Positions 7,137 to 11,183 of a DNA stretch of 11,183 bases are shown in pieces. The DNA comes from JAQGMV01 sp035525455 (lineage in GTDB: Bacteria; Pseudomonadota; Gammaproteobacteria; Burkholderiales; SG8-41), in NCBI GenBank assembly GCA_035525455.1, contig DATLEF010000145.1:1-11183 (forward strand). The letters run 5' to 3'. A program made the translations under genes and the position numbers. The stretch's first letter is position 1. Each line of letters begins with the position of its first letter. The notes beneath the pieces are model-generated. The model saw only the letters and a list, made by a program, of their open reading frames with translations, made no database searches and had not been told where the DNA came from.

Positions 7137-7949
7137 TCACTCTTCGCCGGCGTATACCTTCAGATAGGCGGAGCGCCCGCCGTCGGCTGCAATCGTCGTC
7201 CCGGTGATCATGCGCGACTCGTCCGACGCGAGCATCACTGCGATCGCGGCAATGTCACGCGGTTCGCCCACGGAGAACGGATAGAGCTTCTGCACGATCA
7301 GGCGTTCCTTTGCGGCTCCCGTGGGCTTCTCTGCAAGAACCCAATCCTTGTTTTCGTAACGTTTGATCGCACGTTCGGTGCGAATGCTTCCGGGTGCAAT
7401 CGCATTGGCGCGTATTCCGTATTGCACGTACTGCGCGGCGAGCGTCTTGGTGAACGCGACTATGCCGCCTTTCGCCGCTGCATAGGCCGGCCGGTAGATT
7501 CCCGTGAGGCCGACCATCGAAGAAAAATTGATGATCGAGCCGCCGCCTGCTTTGATCATGTGAGGAATGCCGTGCCGGCAGCAGAGAAATGGATGAAGCA
7601 GATTCAGCGTGATCGTACGGTGCCAGATCTCGAGACTCATCTCGTGCACCGGAACATCTTCGAGCACTGACCCGCCGGCGCAATTCACCAGAACATCGAG
7701 ACGGCCGAACGCAGCGACGGCTGAGTCGATCGCCTGTTTCACGGCTTCGTCCTGGGTCACGTCGGCTTCGATGAAAACGACTTCACCGCCGGCGTCTCTT
7801 ATCTCCTGTTCCGCGCGCCGGCCCGCATCGGCGTTGATGTCGACGATCGCAACTTTTGCGCCTTCCGTGACGAATGCGAGCGCGGTCGCCTTCGCGATGC
7901 CGGCGCCGCCACCCGTTAGAAACGCCACCTTACCGATCAGTCGCGGAAT
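7137..7949 (-). CDS. Short-chain dehydrogenase/reductase (SDR), probable non-ATG start
   Basis: A classical NAD(P)-dependent SDR oxidoreductase. Counting from ATT 7949 it has 270 residues: cofactor loop TGGGAGIAKA (12-21), D38 at the end of strand 2 (favouring NAD over NADP), DVT (63-65), NCAGG (89-93), N116, and the catalytic triad S143, Y156 and K160 in NFSSMVG and YAAAK, then APGSIRT (185-191) and the C-terminal GTTIAADGG (250-258). The last glycine of the TG-x3-G-x-G loop is alanine (A19). The start is the odd point: no ATG occurs in frame before the cofactor loop. GTG 7928 would begin inside strand 1 and has no ribosome site. ATT 7949 has GAGGA six nt upstream and would yield MPRLIGKVAFLTG, the usual SDR opening. 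An in-frame TGA lies at 7961-7959. Either this is a rare AUU start or an ATG lost by mutation or sequencing error. The gene follows vapC by 29 bp on the same strand and may depend on its promoter. Substrate unknown. Confidence 0.9.
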   Translation of the reverse strand: MPRLIGKVAFLTGGGAGIAKATALAFVTEGAKVAIVDINADAGRRAEQEIRDAGGEVVFIEADVTQDEAVKQAIDSAVAAFGRLDVLVNCAGGSVLEDVPVHEMSLEIWHRTITLNLLHPFLCCRHGIPHMIKAGGGSIINFSSMVGLTGIYRPAYAAAKGGIVAFTKTLAAQYVQYGIRANAIAPGSIRTERAIKRYENKDWVLAEKPTGAAKERLIVQKLYPFSVGEPRDIAAIAVMLASDESRMITGTTIAADGGRSAYLKVYAGEE

Positions 7950-7955
7950 GTTCGG

Positions 7956-7960
7956 TCCTC
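7956..7960 (-). promoter_or_regulatory. Ribosome binding site that points to an ATT start for the SDR
   Basis: GAGGA on the minus strand lies six bases upstream of ATT 7949-7947, an ideal spacing. No comparable element precedes GTG 7928 or CTG 7940, so this site decides the start. The same bases also belong to a short inverted pair, GGTCC (7976-7972) and GGACC (7958-7954), which could partly mask the site; that pairing is only 5 bp and is weak evidence. Confidence 0.5.
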
Positions 7961-7978
7961 ATCTAAGGGTGGACCATC

Positions 7979-8410
7979 TTAGTCTGCCTGTTCTTTCCAT
8001 GGGTCGACGCAAGCGACGCCGCAACGTTCGAAGTCAGTAACATTGCGCGTAACGACAGAGAAACCGTGTTCCAGTGCAGTAGCAGCAATGAGGCTATCGA
8101 TGACGGGAAGCGGTGTGCCTCGCTTTTCAGCGTCGCCGGTCAGTGTGCCCCAGCGTGTTGCCACGGGAACATCAACGAGCAACAAGCGGTCCGCGAACCG
8201 GGCTGCAAGATCGCGCGAGAGCCAACTCCGCAATCGATCCCGGCGCGCTGACGCACGTAATTTCGAGATCCCCTTTTCGAGCTCACCCAAAGTGAGCACG
8301 CTCAGGTAAAGAGAATCTTCGTCCTGCCGACTGAGCCAACTCAAGACGCCCTCATTCGGCAATTTCTTCACGAGCTCTGAGACCACGCTCGTGTCGAGCA
8401 AAAAGCTCAC
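7979..8410 (-). CDS. vapC: VapC-family PIN-domain toxin
   Basis: A 143-residue PIN-domain ribonuclease, the toxin of a type II toxin-antitoxin pair; VapC proteins cleave RNA, often initiator tRNA or rRNA, with Mg2+ or Mn2+. The acidic cluster is complete: D6 in LLDTSVVSE (4-12), E43 in TLGELEKG, D105 in LPVIDSLIAATAL and D126 in TRNVTDF. Length and motif spacing are normal, so the toxin looks intact. The start is GTG 8410, which overlaps the antitoxin stop as GTGA (4 bp), the standard translational coupling of these modules; the antitoxin stop region supplies no separate ribosome site. Just downstream on the same strand is the SDR gene. The module is compact and self-contained, and such pairs often move between genomes, but I see no flanking repeat that marks an insertion. 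Confidence 0.93.
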   Translation of the reverse strand: MSFLLDTSVVSELVKKLPNEGVLSWLSRQDEDSLYLSVLTLGELEKGISKLRASARRDRLRSWLSRDLAARFADRLLLVDVPVATRWGTLTGDAEKRGTPLPVIDSLIAATALEHGFSVVTRNVTDFERCGVACVDPWKEQAD

Positions 8411-8661
8411 AGTTCGATTTTCCGGCCAGTGTCCCTGCTTCGGCTCACATTGAGATCAATCCCGACCAGCGGGGACTTCCGAAAGAAGTCGATAAGTGAC
8501 CCCTTGCGTCGCGGAAGGCTCGAGAACTGTTTCGCGGAAATAACCACAGCGGCATCCTTTCCATGCAGCGTAATTGTCTGAGGCCCTTCGTGCTGAGCCT
8601 TGCGCACGACTTCGGAAAGCCGGTTTTTGGCCTCCTGCAGCTGCCATTTTGAGCCTGCCAT
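8407..8661 (-). CDS. Phd/YefM-family antitoxin
   Basis: An 84-residue antitoxin of the Phd/YefM type, paired with the VapC toxin. The N-terminal DNA-binding part reads WQLQEAKNRLSEVVRKAQ (6-23) followed by GPQTITLHGKDAAVVIS (26-42), which matches the family pattern of an AKN/AKA helix, a strand and a GK-D-AVV strand. The C-terminal half (about 50-84), Arg/Ser-rich, would be the flexible segment that wraps and blocks the toxin. ATG 8661 has GGAGG seven nt upstream, so this is well expressed and leads the operon. As in the family, it should repress its own promoter, and tandem 9-bp repeats lie 17 bp upstream of its start. No gene symbol is given because Phd-type antitoxins beside VapC are named inconsistently. 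Confidence 0.92.
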   Translation of the reverse strand: MAGSKWQLQEAKNRLSEVVRKAQHEGPQTITLHGKDAAVVISAKQFSSLPRRKGSLIDFFRKSPLVGIDLNVSRSRDTGRKIEL

Positions 8662-8677
8662 CTCGCGACCTCCAATA

Positions 8678-8695
8678 TCTGGCTAGTCTGGCTAG
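8678..8695. repeat. Tandem 9-bp repeats upstream of the antitoxin (candidate operator)
   Basis: TCTGGCTAG occurs twice in direct succession at 8678-8686 and 8687-8695. The second copy continues with A, making TCTGGCTAGA, an imperfect palindrome with TCT/AGA ends. The position, just upstream of the antitoxin ribosome site, is where Phd/YefM antitoxins bind to repress their operon. The operator role is inference; the repeats themselves are seen directly. Confidence 0.5.
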
Positions 8696-8748
8696 ATTAC
8701 TCAAGTCCGAGCATTGCTGCAACGGTTTGCGATATGCTTCCTGACGAG

Positions 8749-8776
8749 AGCCGCTGACAGCGGCTGCCATCATTTT
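8749..8776 (+). promoter_or_regulatory. Stem-loop with T run in the CoA-transferase leader
   Basis: AGCCGCT (8749-8755) and AGCGGCT (8759-8765) form a perfect 7-bp GC-rich stem around a 3-nt loop, and TTTTT follows at 8772-8776 after 6 bases. The structure ends 12 bp before the CoA-transferase ATG, whose GGGAG ribosome site (8780-8784) lies just beyond it. It could be an attenuator-like terminator in the leader, an operator for a dimeric regulator, or a chance palindrome. The 6-base gap before the T run is longer than in a standard intrinsic terminator. Confidence 0.35.
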
Positions 8777-8787
8777 TCGGGAGCAAC

Positions 8788-10005
8788 ATGGACTTGGAGC
8801 AGGCATTCAGCGGCATCAAAGTTCTGGCCGTCGCGCGCATCGTTGCTGCGCCCTTCGCCGCGTATCAACTGGCGATGCATGGCGCTGACGTGATTCACGT
8901 CGAGCATCCGGAAGGGGGCGATTCTTCACGGACTTCCGGCAACCTGGTGACGCCTTTCCACGCGGCGCAGCTGGCGCACAACTTCCTCGCTTACAACGCC
9001 AACAAGCGTTCGATGACGCTCGCGATCAGTACGCCTGAGGGTCAGGAGGTGTTCCGCAGATTGGCGAAGAGCGCCGACGTGGTCATCGAAAACCTGAAGG
9101 GTGGAACGATGGCGCGCTACGGTCTCGGCTATGAGGACCTGAAGAAAATCAATCCAGGAATCATTTTCTGTTCAGTCACCGGCTACGGTCAGACCGGTCC
9201 GAAGAAGAGCGATCCGGCGATCGACGGTGTGATACAGGCAGTCAGCGGCATGATGAGCATCACCGGTACGCCTGAAACGGGACCGCTGAAATCCGGCTCC
9301 ACCATCGTCGATTACACGACAGGCTATGCGGCCGCTCTCGGTATCGCGATCGCGCTGTTCCAGCGCACGCGCACCGGCAAAGGCCAGGCCATCGATGTCG
9401 CCATGCTGGAGACGGCTGTCACCATGATGGGCGGTGAAGTCCTGCGTGCCATCACCGCCAACGAGACTCCGCCGCTCGTGGGCAATGCCTCGGGCAAGGG
9501 CGTCTACGTGAGCAATACCTACCGCTGCAAGGAAGGGCATCTGTCCATTGCCGCCGGCGGGCCTAGCCGTCGAGAGAAGCTCTGGAAGGCGATCGACGGC
9601 GCCGATGTTCCTCAGGATCCGCGATTTGCCACGGATGCAACGGTCGCGAAAAATATGAAGGCTCTCGATGAAGCAGTCGAACGCAAGCTCTCGACGAAAT
9701 CGGCAGCGGAGTGGGAAATCATTCTGAACAAGGCCGGCGTGCCGGCGATGGAAGTGATTCCGCTCGCCCGCGCCGTCCATCATCCGCAGCTCGAACACCG
9801 CAAGTTCTTCCATGCGTTTGACGACACCGAAGCGACGGGATTGCCGCCGTTCGCCGTACCGACTGCGCCCTATCGCTTGTCGGCGAGCCCGGCAACAATC
9901 CATTCCATGCCGCCGCGACTGGGTCAGCACACCGACCAGGTGCTGGCCGAGAACGGGTTTTCAAAGGAAGAGATCGCGCAGCTGCGCGAGAGCAAAATCG
10001 TATAG
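8788..10005 (+). CDS. Class III CoA-transferase (CaiB/BaiF family)
   Basis: A 405-residue family III CoA-transferase, which moves CoA between carboxylic acids (for example from succinyl-CoA to an incoming acid) through an aspartyl-CoA thioester in the cytoplasm. The N-terminal Rossmann part starts at SGIKVLAVARIVAAPFAAYQ (8-27), with GADVIHVEHPEGGD (32-45) as the CoA-binding stretch and NKRSMTLAI (72-80) after it. VIENLKGGTMARYGLGYEDL (99-118), GYGQTGP (132-138) and the expected nucleophile D175 in IVDYTTGYAAAL follow; D175 fits D169 of formyl-CoA transferase. The GKGQAIDVAMLE motif (198-209) and the C-terminal LGQHTDQVL (378-386) complete it. Length is normal. ATG 8788 has GGGAG four nt upstream. 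Nine bases after its stop comes Bug receptor 3, so the pair is almost certainly one operon and the receptor ligand is plausibly the acid that is activated here. The acid itself cannot be named. Confidence 0.94.
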   Translation: MDLEQAFSGIKVLAVARIVAAPFAAYQLAMHGADVIHVEHPEGGDSSRTSGNLVTPFHAAQLAHNFLAYNANKRSMTLAISTPEGQEVFRRLAKSADVVIENLKGGTMARYGLGYEDLKKINPGIIFCSVTGYGQTGPKKSDPAIDGVIQAVSGMMSITGTPETGPLKSGSTIVDYTTGYAAALGIAIALFQRTRTGKGQAIDVAMLETAVTMMGGEVLRAITANETPPLVGNASGKGVYVSNTYRCKEGHLSIAAGGPSRREKLWKAIDGADVPQDPRFATDATVAKNMKALDEAVERKLSTKSAAEWEIILNKAGVPAMEVIPLARAVHHPQLEHRKFFHAFDDTEATGLPPFAVPTAPYRLSASPATIHSMPPRLGQHTDQVLAENGFSKEEIAQLRESKIV

Positions 10006-10014
10006 GGGGATGAG

Positions 10015-10965
10015 ATGAAACGCGCGTTGAGCGGACTGCTCGCCTTGCTCGCATTTCCGGTTGCGGCTCAGGATTATCCCGCAAAGACCGTGAGAATCAT
10101 CGTGCCGTTCCCCGCGGGCGGCTCAACGGATGTCATGGCGCGGGTGGTCGCAGAAAACCTCAACAAGCAACGGCAGAGCTTCATCGTTGAAAACCGTCCT
10201 GGAGCGACGGGGACCATCGCAAGCGCGCTCGTGGCCGGCAGCGCGCCCGACGGCTACACGCTCATCATGCATTCGGTGAGCACGTACATCGCGGGCTATC
10301 AATATCGCAAACTCAGTTACGACGCGGCGACCGCCTTCGCGCCGGTCATCAACTGCACGGTGAACCCGTTCATACTCGTGTCCAATTCGAGCCTGCCGGC
10401 GAAAAACGTTGCGGAGATGATCGCGCTCGGCCGCCGGCGGCCCAACGAGCTCACATACGGCACGGTCGGGATGGGCAGCGGCTCGCATCTCGCTGCGGAA
10501 ATGTTCAACAGGGCCGCTGGAATCAAGGCCGTGGCGGTCGCGTACAAAGGCTCATCGCCGGTGATGGTCGCGCTCGCTTCCGGCGAGGTTGCATACACGG
10601 TCAACAACATTCTCGATACGCGAACGTTCGTCACTCAGGGCAAGATGCGTGCGCTTGCAGTCACCAGCGCGAAGCGATCGCCGGCGGCGCCCTCCGTGCC
10701 GACGCTGCTCGAATCCGGTATCCCGGTTGAAGCCTACTTGTGGACGGCTCTCTTCGCGCCGGCAGCAACGCCGAAAGCGATTGTGAATAAGCTCAACGAG
10801 GAGATCACGCGTATCCTGGACACGCCGCAGATGAAAGACTGGCTGCTGAACAGCCTGGGCGGCGAATTCACGCGTAATACGCCGGAGCAGTTCGGCGCTT
10901 TCGTCGCCACCGACGCCGCGCACTGGCAGAAAGTCATCAAGCAGATGGGCTTGCAGCTGGATTGA
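10015..10965 (+). CDS. Bug/TctC-type periplasmic solute-binding protein, receptor 3
   Basis: A 316-residue Bug-family receptor with a short signal peptide (residues 1-18, VAA before Q19). Unlike receptors 1 and 2 it has the canonical first ligand loop, IIVPFPAGGSTDVMARVV (28-45), with the Gly-Gly pair and aspartate D39. The rest follows the family: FIVENRPGATGTIAS (56-70), SAPDGYTLIM (76-85), YDAATAFAPVI (102-112), VAYKGSSPVMVALASGEV (175-192), VPTLLESGIPVEAY (228-241) and NTPEQFGAFV (288-297). In the second loop KGSSPVM replaces the more common KGGGPA. ATG 10015 is preceded by GGGGGA about 5 nt upstream, and the CoA-transferase stop is only 9 bp away. It should deliver a carboxylate to an unlinked TctAB-type permease, or act as a sensor domain partner, since no membrane component is nearby. 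It converges on a fourth Bug gene, with a palindromic repeat between them. Confidence 0.94.
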   Translation: MKRALSGLLALLAFPVAAQDYPAKTVRIIVPFPAGGSTDVMARVVAENLNKQRQSFIVENRPGATGTIASALVAGSAPDGYTLIMHSVSTYIAGYQYRKLSYDAATAFAPVINCTVNPFILVSNSSLPAKNVAEMIALGRRRPNELTYGTVGMGSGSHLAAEMFNRAAGIKAVAVAYKGSSPVMVALASGEVAYTVNNILDTRTFVTQGKMRALAVTSAKRSPAAPSVPTLLESGIPVEAYLWTALFAPAATPKAIVNKLNEEITRILDTPQMKDWLLNSLGGEFTRNTPEQFGAFVATDAAHWQKVIKQMGLQLD

Positions 10966-10990
10966 TTACAAATAGATCGTCGTACGGGTC

Positions 10991-11018
10991 GTCATTCCAG
11001 CGCCACGCTGGAATCCAG
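10991..11018. repeat. Dispersed-type palindromic repeat, possible bidirectional terminator
   Basis: GTCATTCCAGCG-CCA-CGCTGGAATCCAG contains a perfect 9-bp stem, ATTCCAGCG (10994-11002) with CGCTGGAAT (11006-11014), around a 3-nt loop. The outer GTC and CCAG extend the pattern known from abundant small repeats of the GTCATTCC...GGAATCCAG type found between genes in many proteobacteria. It lies between the convergent stops of receptors 3 and 4 (10965 and 11046), where a hairpin could terminate both transcripts or protect 3' ends. There is no poly-T tract. The stem is seen directly; the repeat-family link is from memory and needs a genome-wide count. Confidence 0.65.
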
Positions 11019-11043
11019 GCGCATTGTTATTCACCCGCCGATA

Positions 11044-11183
11044 TCACTGCGGCTTGATGCCCGCAGCCGCGACCACCTTCGCCCATTTCTTCACGTCGCG
11101 CGCCATCGCTGCGCCAAACTCCTCTGGTGTCATGGTACGCGGGTCTGCGCCCTGACTCGAAAGCTGCTCGCTCATTTCCGGAA
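11044..11183 (-). CDS. Bug/TctC-type solute-binding protein, receptor 4 (C-terminal fragment, cut by window)
   Basis: The last 45 codons of a minus-strand gene that enters from the right edge and stops with TGA at 11046-11044. The residues PEMSEQLSSQGADPRTMTPE then EFGAAMARDVKKWAKVV and a final AAAGIKPQ match the C-terminal end of Bug receptors: a helix ending in Q-GADP, the TPEEFGAA motif, and a closing amphipathic helix with KKWAKVV before a short A-AGIK tail. This makes a fourth receptor of the family in the window. The start, signal peptide and ligand loops lie outside, so nothing can be said of specificity. It converges on receptor 3 with 78 bp between the stops. Confidence 0.85.
   Translation of the reverse strand, partial: PEMSEQLSSQGADPRTMTPEEFGAAMARDVKKWAKVVAAAGIKPQ

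Noticed and set aside
7979..8661. Insertion-sequence ends or target duplications flanking the toxin-antitoxin pair
   Set aside because: I compared the bases at both ends by eye and found no shared direct or inverted repeat long enough to support an insertion event.
9172..9930. 252-codon minus-strand open frame opposite the CoA-transferase
   Set aside because: Antisense shadow; Arg/Gly-rich and without a ribosome site or family features.

Overview
The window looks like chromosomal DNA from a GC-rich betaproteobacterium, most likely in or near Burkholderiales. The main reason is four genes for Bug/TctC-type periplasmic solute-binding proteins in 11 kb, an expansion typical of Bordetella, Cupriavidus and relatives. 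Codon use with strong G/C at third positions also fits, and explains the many long antisense frames. No rRNA, tRNA, CRISPR array, transposase or phage gene was seen. The species call is inference from gene content only.

Layout, left to right. (1) 1-2870, minus strand: lysR, an exported metal-dependent amidohydrolase, and a DUF998-like membrane protein that runs off the left edge. (2) 2938-3915, plus strand: Bug receptor 1, divergent from lysR across 67 bp. (3) 3946-6181, minus strand: a compact pair of a COG2159/PF04909 amidohydrolase-decarboxylase and Bug receptor 2, 19 bp apart, with a strong Shine-Dalgarno and a plausible promoter. (4) 6306-7109, plus strand: a class II aldolase/adducin-fold protein carrying an N-terminal signal peptide. 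(5) 7137-8661, minus strand: a Phd/YefM antitoxin and VapC PIN toxin overlapping by 4 bp, followed by a short-chain dehydrogenase with no ATG at its expected start but an ATT codon behind a good ribosome binding site. (6) 8788-10965, plus strand: a class III (CaiB/BaiF) CoA-transferase and Bug receptor 3, 9 bp apart. (7) 10991-11018: a dispersed-type palindromic repeat between convergent genes. (8) 11044-11183, minus strand: the C-terminus of a fourth Bug receptor.

How the parts may work together: each Bug gene sits beside an enzyme or regulator gene rather than beside tctA/tctB membrane genes. This suggests small capture-and-catabolise units for carboxylated compounds: a receptor plus a decarboxylase, or a receptor plus a CoA-activating transferase. 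The substrates cannot be read from the sequence. Two enzymes (the 548-1780 amidohydrolase and the 6306-7109 aldolase) appear to be exported, which puts part of the chemistry in the periplasm. The toxin-antitoxin module is the most obviously mobile piece and lies directly upstream of the start-codon-deficient dehydrogenase. I see no clearly new multi-gene system. The most noteworthy points are the possible AUU start of the dehydrogenase, the exported class II aldolase, and the altered ligand-loop sequence in two of the Bug receptors.
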